Below, one piece after another: positions 23,992 to 33,039 of a DNA stretch of 34,271 bases. Each line of letters begins with the position of its first letter. Within the stretch, counting starts at the first letter, position 1. The stretch is from positions 1-34,271 of the forward strand of contig DATMEB010000090.1 of the NCBI GenBank assembly GCA_035557095.1. The letters run 5' to 3'. Under the pieces are notes generated by a model that was not told the origin of the DNA, made no database searches, and was given only the letters and a program-made list of their open reading frames with translations. The stretch comes from JALZDI01 sp035557095. GTDB lineage: Bacteria; Actinomycetota; Actinomycetes; Propionibacteriales; Nocardioidaceae. The position numbers and the translations under genes were made by a program.

Positions 23992-24978
23992 GTGGCTGAC
24001 CGACGAGAGGCCGACGCCCAGCTGGTCGTCGAGGAGCGCTTCGCGATCGTGCCGGAGTGGCTGCTCGACGCCGACATCGGTGATTGTGCAGTGCGTCTCT
24101 ACGCCGTGCTGCTGCGTTACGGCAACTCCTCTGGCGCCCGAATGCCTGGCCGCGCGACGCTGGCGCGTCGGCTGCGCAAGAAGTCCACGGACACGGTCGA
24201 CCGTGCGATGCGCGAACTGGTCGCGGTCGGTGCCGTGCGGGTCGAGCATCGATTCGCCGGCCGGCAGCGGCTGACCAATCGGTACCACGTTCGGACGAGT
24301 CGACCCCGGTCCCCCAACAACGTTGGAGAGGTCCCTTCGGGAGGTGGCCGCGCCGATACGGCTACCGGTTCGGGTGACGGCAGGAGTGGCAGCGTTGCTG
24401 CGGCTACAGGTGGCCGCAAGGATGCGCCGAGGGTGGCCGCAACAACCGGTGAGGACCGAGAGCACTCGACCCAGAGCATTCACCCACCCCCTCCCCCTGG
24501 CGCTCCTGTGCGCTCGTGGGAGCACCGGCGGCAGGATTTGCTCCGCGACTGCGGGGTCGCCGACTGGGCCGCCCTGGTGGCCGATGTGCAAGCTCTGCGT
24601 GCTCAAGCTGGCTGCTCGACCGGTCGGTGGCGAGAACAACAACTCCTGGCCAGCATCGACCTCGCAGTACGCGGCCGCGGCTGGCCGGCGCAGCAGGTTC
24701 CTCGCGCGCTGAGGCACATCGCAGCGGATCCGATCAGCCGCAGCCCGGGCCGCCTCGCAGAGGCCGGGCCGTGGTGGGACCAGCCACCGGCCATTGGCTA
24801 TACCGAGGATCTTGATCGGATGTCGGCGGAGCTCGACGAGGCAGACGGTCGTCGGGTGGCGCTGCAGCGAGAAGCGCGGGCTCAGCTTGCGGCCGAAGGT
24901 ATGCCGCTGAACCGCGTCAGCGTGCTGCGACGTGCGCATGCGCTGCTGAGGGCACAAGCTCAGGAGGCACCCGCATGA
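23992..24978 (+). CDS. Winged-helix replication-initiator-like protein of the element
   Basis: 328 residues. Residues about 14-100 form a winged helix of the type seen in plasmid initiators and DnaD/RepA-N-like proteins: AVRLYAVLLRYGNSSGARMPGRATLARRLRKKSTDTVDRAMRELVAVGAVRVEHRF (key residues). A low-complexity Gly/Ala/Arg linker follows (about 105-165). The C-terminal half is helical (WRRQDLLRDCGVADWAALVADVQALRAQAG-like) and may bind a partner. GTG at 23992 is the first start after the att site. Its stop overlaps the relaxase start as ATGATGA, so the two are translationally coupled. It could serve in replication, oriT recognition or as a repressor; I cannot choose. Confidence 0.72.
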   Translation: MADRREADAQLVVEERFAIVPEWLLDADIGDCAVRLYAVLLRYGNSSGARMPGRATLARRLRKKSTDTVDRAMRELVAVGAVRVEHRFAGRQRLTNRYHVRTSRPRSPNNVGEVPSGGGRADTATGSGDGRSGSVAAATGGRKDAPRVAATTGEDREHSTQSIHPPPPPGAPVRSWEHRRQDLLRDCGVADWAALVADVQALRAQAGCSTGRWREQQLLASIDLAVRGRGWPAQQVPRALRHIAADPISRSPGRLAEAGPWWDQPPAIGYTEDLDRMSAELDEADGRRVALQREARAQLAAEGMPLNRVSVLRRAHALLRAQAQEAPA

Positions 24979-27900
24979 TGACAGTGCACAAGCTGTCGGC
25001 TGGTGACGGATACACCTACCTGACCCGGCAGGTCGCCTCCGGGGACCGGCAACGCCGCGCAGGTGAGGACCTGGCCGGCTACTACGCCGAGACCGGCAAC
25101 CCACCCGGACGTTGGCTGGGCTCTGGCATCACAGCACTGGGAGTGTCCGGCGAGGTGTCCGAGCCGCAGATGGTGGCCTTGTTCGGTCAGGGAATCCATC
25201 CCGATGCGGATCGGATCACAGACCTCGAGCATGCCGCGGGCGCTGACGAACGAGCGGTACGACGAGCCATTCGCCTGGGCCAGCCCTTCCCGAAGGTGTC
25301 GGCGGACTCGGCGCGCAAGCCCGTGGCCGGCTACGACCTGGTCTTCACGCCGGTGAAGAGCGTGTCGCTGCTCTGGGCCCTCGGTGATGAACGCGTGCGC
25401 AAGGCAGTAGAGGAAGCCCACCACGAGGCGGTAGCCACCACGATCGGCTGGTTGGAGCAGGATGCAGCGTTTACGCGCACCGGGAAGGGCGGCATCGCCC
25501 AGGTCGACACCCAAGGTCTGGTGTGCGCGGCGTTCGAGCACCGCGACTCCCGACTCGGTGATCCGGACCTGCACACCCACGTCGCGGTCTCGAACAAGGT
25601 ATGCACCCGCGCGGCCGAAGGTCGGCCGCGGTGGTTGGCGCTGGACGGACGAGCGCTGTACCAGGCCGGTGTCGCGGCCTCGGAGCGCTATAACACCCGC
25701 CTGGAGGACGCGGTCGCGCGCCGCCTCGGGGTGCAGTTCAGCGAGCGGTCCGACACGGTGCGCGCCGAAAAGCGCTCGGTGCGTGAGGTCGCCGGGATTT
25801 CGCTGGGGCTGATCCAGCGCTTCTCGCAACGTCGCCGGCAGGTCGAACAGCGCTACGCCGACCTGGCCGCCAACTTCCGCACCGCGCATGGACGCGAGCC
25901 CTCCAAGGCGGCGCAGATCAAGCTGGCCCAGCAGGCCACGCTGGAGACCCGAGAGGGCAAGCAGAGACCCAAGGCTCTTGGCGAGCAGCTCCAGCAGTGG
26001 CGCACCCAGGCTCGGCAGATTCTGCATGACCGCGATCCGCGCAACCTCATCACCGGAGTCATCGGCCAGCAGGTTCCGGCGACCGCTGTTGACGTCGAGC
26101 TGGTCTGTCGCACCGCTGCCCAGGTGCTGTCCACGGTCGAGACCGAGCGCGCCACCTGGACCCGGTGGAACCTGATCGCCGAGATCGAGCGCGCGACGCG
26201 TTCCTGGCGGTTCCCCACCTCCGCGGACCGCGAGCGCGCGGTCGAAGCGGTGTTCTCCGCAGCCACCGACCCGAGCCGGTCGATCCGCATCACCGTTCCC
26301 GAGCTGGTTGCCGAGCCGCACGCGTTGCAACGTGCCGACGGGCAGAGCGTGTTCACACCACACGGCTCCGAGCGCTACACCAGCGAACGCACCCTCGCCG
26401 CCGAGGAAGCCCTCGTCGCCGCCGGTCAAGAGGCCGCGTCGGTCACCGTCTCCCCGGAACTGGCGGAGCAAGTGGTCAGAGTCCTTGCCAACCGCACCGG
26501 CAAGTCACTGGACCCCGGCCAGGCCGCCCTCGTCGAGGCGTTCACCACCAACAACCGCCGGCTGCTGGCCGGGATCGGCCCGGCCGGGTCCGGCAAGACC
26601 ACCGCGATGCGTGCCGCATGCGCGGTCTGGGACGCCGACGGTCGCCGCGTTGTCCCGCTCGCCGCGTCGGCGAAGGCCGCCGACGTGCTGTCCGCTGAGC
26701 TCGGTCGACGTGCGGAGAACCTCCACAAGTTCCTGCACGAACTCGACAGCCCTACAACACCTGGAAGCACCCGCCTCGGCGACCGCGAGTTCTTCGCACT
26801 GCGGCGCGGTGACGTGGTCCTGGTCGACGAGGCTGGCATGGCTGGAACCCATCGCCTACACCGCCTCGTCGAACATGCACAGGCCACCGGGGCCGTCGTA
26901 CGCCTGCTCGGCGACCCCTGCCAGCTCGCCGCCCCCGAGGCCGGTGGAGCGCTAAGGCTGCTCGCCACCGATGTCGGGGCGGTCGAGCTCACCGCGCTGC
27001 ACCGCTTCACTCACCCCGACGAAGCAGCCGCCACCCTCGGCTTACGGCGCGGCGACGCAGCAGCGTTGAACTTCTACGAACGCCACGACCGCATCCGGTC
27101 CGGATCGCAGGAGGCGATGGTCGAGCAGGCGTTTGAGGGCTGGCGCGCCGACATGCTCGCCGGCCGTACCGCGGTCATGGGCACCGCCACCACTGAGCTG
27201 GCGGCCGAGCTTTCCGCACGCGCGCGACTGGACCGGGCCGCGCTCGGTGTCGTGGATCTTGACGGCGTCCGACTGCACGACGGCAACACAGCGGGGGCAG
27301 GCGACTGGGTGCTGACCCGCGACAACCACCGTCACCTCCTCACTCACGGCGGACGCGACTTCGTCAAGAATGGCGACCGCTGGATCGTCACCGCACGGCA
27401 CCCCAACGGGTCGCTGACCGTACGACACCAACAACACCGCGGCACGGTCACACTGCCGGCCGACTACGTCGCCGAACACGTGGAGCTGGCCTACGCCACC
27501 ACCGCCCACCGCATGCAGGGGGACACGGTGGACAGCGCCCACCCGATCATCGGCGCTGGGACCAGCCGCGAGGCGCTCTACGTGCTGGCCTCACGCGCCC
27601 GCGACCACACCACGCTGTACGTCGCCACGGAGCCTGCTGTGGACGTGGCGAACGAACACGCCCCGCCTAATGAGCGCAGCGCACGCGACGTCCTCACTGA
27701 GGTGCTCGCCACCGAAGCCAGCCAGAAGTCCGCGACCGAGACCGTGCGCACTGCCCTGGCCGACGGCACACGGCTGTCGCGGATGTCCGCCCAGTACAGC
27801 CATGCGGCCGACGAGGCCACCCGCCGACCACAGTCAGCCGACTGGACCAGCCACCTCCAGCAACGGGCCGCCGCCATCCGCGAACAGGCCCAGGCCCAAC

Positions 27901-27983
27901 ACCCAACGCGGCCGCCGATCCCGCCGCCAGTCTCACCCACCGCCGAGCCGTCGCAGACGAGACAGCCCGGGCTGACTCCGTAA
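24975..27983 (+). CDS. MobF-family conjugative relaxase-helicase (TrwC/TraI-like)
   Basis: 1002 residues. The N-terminal TrwC relaxase domain (1-300) has catalytic tyrosine candidates Y13 and Y15 in GDGYTYLTRQ and the metal-binding three-His set H189, H200, H202 (GDPDLHTHVAVSNK). The C-terminal part is a RecD-like superfamily 1 helicase with Walker A GPAGSGKT at 535-542 and Walker B VVLVDEA at 614-620. TTAHRMQGDTVDSAHPI is the late helicase motif. It nicks the transfer origin, stays bound to the 5' end and unwinds the strand for transfer to a recipient. It defines the region as conjugative or mobilisable. The start overlaps the upstream stop; the length is typical and no frameshift is seen. 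Confidence 0.96.
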   Translation: MMTVHKLSAGDGYTYLTRQVASGDRQRRAGEDLAGYYAETGNPPGRWLGSGITALGVSGEVSEPQMVALFGQGIHPDADRITDLEHAAGADERAVRRAIRLGQPFPKVSADSARKPVAGYDLVFTPVKSVSLLWALGDERVRKAVEEAHHEAVATTIGWLEQDAAFTRTGKGGIAQVDTQGLVCAAFEHRDSRLGDPDLHTHVAVSNKVCTRAAEGRPRWLALDGRALYQAGVAASERYNTRLEDAVARRLGVQFSERSDTVRAEKRSVREVAGISLGLIQRFSQRRRQVEQRYADLAANFRTAHGREPSKAAQIKLAQQATLETREGKQRPKALGEQLQQWRTQARQILHDRDPRNLITGVIGQQVPATAVDVELVCRTAAQVLSTVETERATWTRWNLIAEIERATRSWRFPTSADRERAVEAVFSAATDPSRSIRITVPELVAEPHALQRADGQSVFTPHGSERYTSERTLAAEEALVAAGQEAASVTVSPELAEQVVRVLANRTGKSLDPGQAALVEAFTTNNRRLLAGIGPAGSGKTTAMRAACAVWDADGRRVVPLAASAKAADVLSAELGRRAENLHKFLHELDSPTTPGSTRLGDREFFALRRGDVVLVDEAGMAGTHRLHRLVEHAQATGAVVRLLGDPCQLAAPEAGGALRLLATDVGAVELTALHRFTHPDEAAATLGLRRGDAAALNFYERHDRIRSGSQEAMVEQAFEGWRADMLAGRTAVMGTATTELAAELSARARLDRAALGVVDLDGVRLHDGNTAGAGDWVLTRDNHRHLLTHGGRDFVKNGDRWIVTARHPNGSLTVRHQQHRGTVTLPADYVAEHVELAYATTAHRMQGDTVDSAHPIIGAGTSREALYVLASRARDHTTLYVATEPAVDVANEHAPPNERSARDVLTEVLATEASQKSATETVRTALADGTRLSRMSAQYSHAADEATRRPQSADWTSHLQQRAAAIREQAQAQHPTRPPIPPPVSPTAEPSQTRQPGLTP

Positions 27984-28008
27984 CCCACATCCACAGGGAG
28001 AAGAACCA

Positions 28009-28347
28009 GTGCAACCGCGAATGGACTCCACCTTGATCACCACCCGCGACAGCGTCGCGGAACTGCTCAACAGCACCAGCGATGCCCTGGCCTGGCCGGT
28101 ACGGCTGGCCCTGGCCTCCGCGTTCAACTACCTGGATGACGCCCTGCCGCTGCTCGCACCACCGCTGCCGCCGCCCACGGAGGTCGCCGAGTGCGCCGAC
28201 GTCACCGCTCGCGTCGAAACGCTGCGCGCCGAACTGCTCGGTCTCATCGACGACATGCCGACGGGCGTCGATCCGTACGCGGTCGGACACGCCGCCGCGG
28301 AGCTCAACACCGCCCTGCGCGAGCTCGCCACCGGCAGGCCCGCATGA
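28009..28347 (+). CDS. Unrecognised 112-aa helical protein, relaxase operon
   Basis: GTG start at 28009 behind AGGGAGAAG. The product is mostly helical with a Pro-rich break (LLAPPLPPPTEVAEC) dividing two helical halves. No family recognised. It lies 25 bases after the relaxase and its stop overlaps the next start as ATGA, so all are in one operon. A structural or relaxosome accessory role is an inference from position only. Confidence 0.7.
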   Translation: MQPRMDSTLITTRDSVAELLNSTSDALAWPVRLALASAFNYLDDALPLLAPPLPPPTEVAECADVTARVETLRAELLGLIDDMPTGVDPYAVGHAAAELNTALRELATGRPA

Positions 28348-29687
28348 GCACCTACGGCAACGAACGCGACCGGCTCGCCCACGCTCTCATCAGCCTCCTT
28401 ACCGCGGAAGAACCCGCGTTGGGAAGAACCGATGCATGTCGGGTGCTGCAGTACCGGGAAGCCGTGCTCAGCAATCTGACGTCGATCAGTGACGCGGTCC
28501 TCGGCGGCGCGCCAGCCGCCAAGCCCACCCTGAGCGCCGTCTCAGCCGCACCCGCCCGGGCTCTGCGCACCACCCTGCACACCCTGCCGAAGACTGGTGA
28601 CCCCGTCGCGCCCAGCGACGTCTTTGCCGCTGCCCCGCGGAACGGCTACGTGCGCAGGTGGCACACCGCGGCACAAGCCTCATTGCTGGCCGCTGACGCC
28701 CTGGCAACCGGGCAGCCCACCCGCTGGCGCGTCGACCCAGATGCTGCCTGGTCGGTGATGGCCGACACCTCTGCGGCAGCGCACGCCCTCGCCGTGCTCG
28801 ACCACCGGCTGGCCACCCACCCCAGCGAACACTTCGACGACCGCGCCCGCGACGCTCTGAACGCCACCTGGCGCACCGGACTGCGGCTCATCGCATCCGA
28901 AGTCTCTCGCCTCGCCCAAACACAACCGCTGTCGGACCAGGCCGACCACCTAGCCCGCCCACCGAAATTGCTGCCCTTTCCGGTCTCCGACCCCAACCAA
29001 CTTGTCGTCGGCTACCAACAATTCCTAAGGATGCTTCAGGCCCGCGACGGCGTACTCCCGATTCGCGTCCTGGGACATGTCCTCGTCGCGCAAGCGCGTA
29101 TAGCACACACGCTCGCCAACGGCTGCCAACGCGTCCACACAGCGGGTGTGCCCCGAGCAGAGGAGCTCGCTCACCGATGGCGCGACCGTGCCGTGACCGG
29201 CGAGACACTTGCCGCACATCGGCGCGCGGTCACCGGCCTTAACCCCGCGACACAACACCCATCCCTCGCCCAGCTCGGCGAGGTGCTCCGCGGTCTCGAT
29301 CTCGGCTCGCCGAAAGGTCGCGAGCATGCCCAATCAGTCGCCAGGGCCTACGCGCTCGACCCCGTTGGCGCCGAGGTTGAACAGACGCTCGCTGCCGGAA
29401 TCGAGCGTGCCTTCGCCCGCGACCTCTACCTGGTGCCGAACGAACGGGTCAGCAAGCGCCGCGACAGCCTGTCCTGGGTCTCCGTGCACAAAAGCACCGA
29501 GGAGCACCCGCTGCTGACCACAGCCCGCAGCATTCGAGCAACTCCGAGCCGAGCACTGCAACCAGACACGGCGGAACCCGGGGCAGCCCAAGCCAGGCCA
29601 GCGCCGCATGTGCGTCACGAGCTCCACCGAGCGCTGGCGACATGTGGGCCAGCCCGATCCGGGCCCCCCTCAATGACCATGGGCTGA
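28344..29687 (+). CDS. Unrecognised 447-aa helical protein, relaxase operon
   Basis: The ATG at 28344 overlaps the stop of the 112-residue gene as ATGA. The protein is Ala/Arg/Leu-rich and mainly helical, with no signal peptide, no membrane helix and no nucleotide-binding motif. Repeated pattern of paired helices (WHTAAQASLLAADALATG; SVMADTSAAAHALAVLDHRL; WRTGLRLIASEVSRLAQ) suggests a helical-bundle scaffold. The last ~70 residues are Pro/Ala-rich and probably disordered. Codon use is like the relaxase. No known family fits; its consistent coupling argues for a role in DNA processing or transfer. Confidence 0.72.
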   Translation: MSTYGNERDRLAHALISLLTAEEPALGRTDACRVLQYREAVLSNLTSISDAVLGGAPAAKPTLSAVSAAPARALRTTLHTLPKTGDPVAPSDVFAAAPRNGYVRRWHTAAQASLLAADALATGQPTRWRVDPDAAWSVMADTSAAAHALAVLDHRLATHPSEHFDDRARDALNATWRTGLRLIASEVSRLAQTQPLSDQADHLARPPKLLPFPVSDPNQLVVGYQQFLRMLQARDGVLPIRVLGHVLVAQARIAHTLANGCQRVHTAGVPRAEELAHRWRDRAVTGETLAAHRRAVTGLNPATQHPSLAQLGEVLRGLDLGSPKGREHAQSVARAYALDPVGAEVEQTLAAGIERAFARDLYLVPNERVSKRRDSLSWVSVHKSTEEHPLLTTARSIRATPSRALQPDTAEPGAAQARPAPHVRHELHRALATCGPARSGPPSMTMG

Positions 29688-30110
29688 ACGGATAATGCAG
29701 GACCTACAGTGCCATGGGCTGAGAACACCGAGGCTCCCAAGGCGAGAGACCAGATGGTCGAGCCGCGTTACCTCAACGTCGAAGCCTGGGTCACCCACTG
29801 GCGCGCCCAACTGGTTCGCCGCCACACCAACACCAAACGCAGCGGCGTCGAACTCGCCTGCCAGGATCAGGATCGCCGCCATGATGAGGTCGACGCCACA
29901 TCGCCCTCGACGAGGATGAACACGCCAATGAGGATAGGCGCGATCGTCAAAGAGACCCGAGTGATCATGCCCCACCACCCGCTTCTCGGACGCGGTTGAT
30001 CGCATCCAAGATGTCGTCGACTGTCTTTGCGCCAAACTGCAGCCTCCATGGGTCAGGTCATGGCGGCCGCGGGTTCCAGCCCCGTTGGTGTTCCGGTATG
30101 CACGGTAGGT
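29688..30110. other. Decayed stretch between transfer operon and SHOCT gene
   Basis: 423 bases without an intact gene I trust. It holds a coding-like fragment on the plus strand (29709-29999) and, antisense, two short membrane-like pieces in different frames. No terminator was found after the transfer operon. Confidence 0.4.
29709..29999 (+). pseudogene. Coding-like fragment, possibly a decayed small element gene
   Basis: From GTG at 29709 a 96-codon frame is open. The part from about 29751 to 29880 (EPRYLNVEAWVTHWRAQLVRRH) has strongly C/G third positions and the feel of actinobacterial element proteins of the DUF4913 type (a NVEEFV-like start before a basic patch), but the Trp-rich core of that family is missing. 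The rest of the frame is not coding-like. Probably a remnant; may also be a real orphan. Confidence 0.3.
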
Positions 30111-31205
30111 CTACAGCGAGTCGAGCAGCTTCGCGCGGAGCAGGTCGAACTCCTCCGCGGACACCAGCCCTTCGGCCCGCATCGCGTTCAGTTCTCGCAA
30201 GCGGTCCGCCACGGTTGCGCTTGTGGGCTCACCGGATTTGGCTTGATCGGATCCGGCAGCTGCGTCGCGTGCGGCAGCGCTTTGGAGAACGGCGGTGCCC
30301 GCCGCCGCGAGCTTCTTCGAGGCCTTCATGCCCCAAGCCGTAGGTGGATCTTCATGCAGCACGTGCGTCTTTTGATCGGTCACGATCGACAAGTACACGT
30401 CGCCACGCTTTGTCGAACCGAGAAGATTGATCCCCCCGGTCATCACCGCGCCCGCGCCGCGGCCCAGTGCCGTCTTCTTCCCCACGTCCGCGGATGCTTC
30501 GATCAACGACAACCGTTCGTACGGCGCGTTCGAGGAGAACATGCCTGTGACTCGGACGAAGCCGTTCTGGTAGATCGTCACGGTCTTGCCAGCGAAGCTT
30601 CCCGACTCAACCACCTGGCCGGCCTCTTTCGCCTTGGCAGCCTGCTCCGCTGCGCGTTCCTGTGCCTGCTGGTCCTTCAGCTCCTGCTTGCGTACCTTCT
30701 CCGCGGCTCGCTCCTGTGCTCGCTGCCTGTCCAACTCCTGCCTGTGCGCCTTCTTGGTGGCCTTGTAGTCCTCCTGACTGGCTCCCGGGCTGGCGAGCAC
30801 CGATGACCCCGCCGCCCCCGACTTCGTCAGCGCGTCGATGACGTGCTCGGACGCGGGGTGTTCGCGCGCGTAGTCGAGGTAGTGCCGTATGGTAGGCACG
30901 TCCTCTGAGCTGATGATGTTGAACGCCATCACCCGCCCGTCGGTCGTCGTCACCTCGACCTTGCCCTTCTTCTGGTCGTACTGGACCGCTGCGAGCTGTG
31001 CGACCAGGGCCTTGTACTTGAAGCCCTCGCTGGTCGACAACCCCATGATCCGGGCATTGGTAACCACAACCGCGTCGATCAACGGCCTGAACTGGTTGCA
31101 CTTGGCGTAGAACCAGACAAGCTCACCGTCGACTAGGCTGCCGGCCTTCGCCAGCGCCTTCTCGGCCTTCTCGACCTTGACACCCTTCCCGACCCACATC
31201 CCCAT
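30111..31205 (-). CDS. PH-like, coiled-coil and SHOCT domain protein
   Basis: 364 residues in four parts. Residues about 15-115 resemble a bacterial PH-like domain (GELVWFYAKC; AVVVTNARIMGL; VEVTTTDGRVMAFNI). Residues about 145-195 are a charged coiled coil with an internal repeat based on RAQERAAEK/QAQERAAEQ. A second beta-rich part follows (KTVTIYQNGFVRVTG to GDVYLSIVTDQKTHVL). The C-terminus is a SHOCT helix pair (VADRLRELNAMRAEGLVSAEEFDLLRAKLL). SHOCT is an oligomerisation module found in many phage and element proteins. ATG at 31205 follows GGGGGAGGG; the frame extends upstream but without coding character. Function unknown; faces the transfer operon. Confidence 0.78.
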   Translation of the reverse strand: MGMWVGKGVKVEKAEKALAKAGSLVDGELVWFYAKCNQFRPLIDAVVVTNARIMGLSTSEGFKYKALVAQLAAVQYDQKKGKVEVTTTDGRVMAFNIISSEDVPTIRHYLDYAREHPASEHVIDALTKSGAAGSSVLASPGASQEDYKATKKAHRQELDRQRAQERAAEKVRKQELKDQQAQERAAEQAAKAKEAGQVVESGSFAGKTVTIYQNGFVRVTGMFSSNAPYERLSLIEASADVGKKTALGRGAGAVMTGGINLLGSTKRGDVYLSIVTDQKTHVLHEDPPTAWGMKASKKLAAAGTAVLQSAAARDAAAGSDQAKSGEPTSATVADRLRELNAMRAEGLVSAEEFDLLRAKLLDSL

Positions 31206-32388
31206 GGCCGAGCCCTCCCCCGCCCTACCGTTACCTCGAAAAAATATGAAGACGGCGTCGACTAACCCGTCCACGCCGAGAGCGATCAATAAGCCAAACC
31301 GCGAAGAACAGTGCGACCCGCGCACTGCGGCCAGCCAGTAGCGGGCATTCAGGACCAACTTCCGGCTGATCACCGGTTCCTTGCCCTGATCCGGATTGTC
31401 CAACCCGCTGCCGGGGGCTGTCAGGCGTTCCACCGGAACGGAGCAAGACGGTACCGGCCTTCTGTGCCCACCGAGACAGCGCCACTCTCACCAGACTTCG
31501 GCGAGCGGATCGAGGGCGGCAGGTACCGCGGCGAGGCCTACAGCTCGCTCTCATCCTCCCCTGAAAAGGGATGCTGGTCGTCCAATCCCTCGTCTCGCGG
31601 TAGAGTCGCTCGATGTAGTTCTCGAGCTTGGCACACTCAACGCGCCACTGCCCGCGCCCGCCGATCTGGACGGCGACGAGCTCTTGGGACCGAACGAGCG
31701 CGTAAACCGGCTGCGGCTCATCGCGAGCTCGTCAGCAACGTCGTCAAGTGTCAGAACCGAGGCGGCCCGGCACGGGGGCATCCACCGCCACCACCTACCG
31801 ACTTCGCCCTAGTGGTTCCGGCGCTGGTTGAGTGCATGCCGGGGTCGCTGAGCCTTCCGACCCCCAACCTGGCGCCGGGCTGAGGGATTGCGCCGTGGGA
31901 TGAAGGGCCCGGCGGTCTTCGTGGACCCGTCCGGGGGGCCAGTCCCCAACGTGCCGCGGCGGCGTTGGCGTGTGAGCCTCACGTGGCGCCGTGGTCGCCG
32001 TCTCATCTGGGCCGCGCCGCCGCTGCAGCCAACGTCGAGAGTGCACGCCAAGCAGCGGTCGACGCGAGACGGTGTACTCGGAGCAGTATCAGGCCGCTCG
32101 CTGCACCGGATGGTCTGCCAAGAAACACTCTCGGCCATCGGACTCAACGGGCCCACCGGTCACGAACGGCGCGCACCCCAGCCGACTGTTGCATCCACGA
32201 GAACCTAGACGTTGCCGATGCGCTCATTGAGCGCTGGCTCGACGATTCAGCCCCGCCCTCCGATCGCGCACGGTCCCTCTCCTTGCCGCCACATCGTTCA
32301 TGGCGACTTTGTGAAAAGCAGAACTCCCTCGACCCTTCGCGCGCACTGTGGAGGTGATGCCGCGATTCGTCGAGAGGGGCCAACTGAA
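31206..32388. other. 1.2-kb gene-poor region with one pseudogene
   Basis: Apart from the HTH pseudogene (31538-31781) I see no supported gene. AT-rich bases near 31230-31250 probably belong to the promoter of the SHOCT gene. From 31790 to 32380 all frames look non-coding or heavily decayed; short coding-like scraps such as MKGPAVFVDPSGG (from 31900) and NLDVADALIERWLDD (near 32205) cannot be assigned. Confidence 0.45.
31538..31781 (-). pseudogene. Excisionase/BldC-like HTH gene with two frameshifts
   Basis: From ATG 31781 the frame gives VLTLDDVADELAMSRS and then loses sense; in the next frame it continues VYALVRSQELVAVQIGG, then GRGQWRVECAKLENYIERL and YRETRDWTTSIPF. Adding one A (CGG back to CAG) joins them into a typical excisionase-family helix-turn-helix of about 80 residues. 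A second single-base loss in the GGGG run near 31556 would restore an acidic end GEDESEL and a stop at 31538-31540. Such proteins act as Xis recombination directionality factors or as small regulators. Either the gene is dead or the read has two errors. Confidence 0.75.
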
Positions 32389-33039
32389 ATGAACACAGGT
32401 ACGGCCACGACTGCCAATGCCTGGCAGGGGACCCCGTCCGTTCGCCGCGGGCTAGCGATGATGCTGGGACTATTTACCCTGGCCTCCGGCAGTTTGCTTG
32501 CTCTACCCGGGACACCTGCCGACGCCGGCACGAGCGCCCCCGGTGCCACTACTTTGGCCCGTGCCGCCGCGAGGGGCGACCTGAGCGTCCGCGACCGAAG
32601 ACGTGACGGTCGCCCCGACATCATGCGCATGACGGTACGACACTCGAGGCTGTCCGCCGCAGTAGTGCGTGTCACGGTGCGAGGAGTCAACACGAGGAGC
32701 ACCTTCAACGAATTGCAGCTCTTCGTCGACCCGTCCGGTCGCCGGAAGCGGCCGAGCTACGCGTTCGTTCTCGGTATCAACCGAGCTACGACGTACAACC
32801 TTCACAACACTCGCGGCTGGCAGATCCGCCGGGCACAGGCTTCCTGCGGCCTGGACATTTTCGTGTTCCGGCCCAGTCCAACCGTGCGTCGGATCAGGTT
32901 CGATATGAGCTTCTCCTGCTTCGGCAATCTCGGCGCCCGATTCGCCGCCAAGACGGTGCGGTACAACGCGGGCCAAGCCATGAACAATCCGGACTGGACG
33001 CCGCGGCGACGCACGCTCTCACGAACATTCCGCTTCTGA
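32389..33039 (+). CDS. Secreted protein of unknown function
   Basis: 216 residues. A long signal peptide: RRGLAMMLGLFTLASGSLLAL is the hydrophobic core after a basic pair, with cleavage likely near PADA-G (about residue 46). The mature part is basic and beta-rich (VVRVTVRGVNTRSTFNELQLFVDPSGRR), with two cysteines (QASCGLDIF and FSCFGN) about 35 residues apart that could form a disulfide. ATG at 32389 has GAGAGGGG upstream. I do not recognise a named family; similar small secreted proteins are common in actinobacteria. It may be cargo of the element. Confidence 0.7.
   Translation: MNTGTATTANAWQGTPSVRRGLAMMLGLFTLASGSLLALPGTPADAGTSAPGATTLARAAARGDLSVRDRRRDGRPDIMRMTVRHSRLSAAVVRVTVRGVNTRSTFNELQLFVDPSGRRKRPSYAFVLGINRATTYNLHNTRGWQIRRAQASCGLDIFVFRPSPTVRRIRFDMSFSCFGNLGARFAAKTVRYNAGQAMNNPDWTPRRRTLSRTFRF

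Noticed and set aside
30060..30100. T-arm-like GGGTTCCAGCCCC sequence
   Set aside because: The flanking bases do not form T or acceptor stems on either strand, so it is not a tRNA.
31888..32208. Plus-strand ORF with MKGPAVFVDPSGG
   Set aside because: The first residues look protein-like, but the rest is Arg-rich without structure; at best a remnant.
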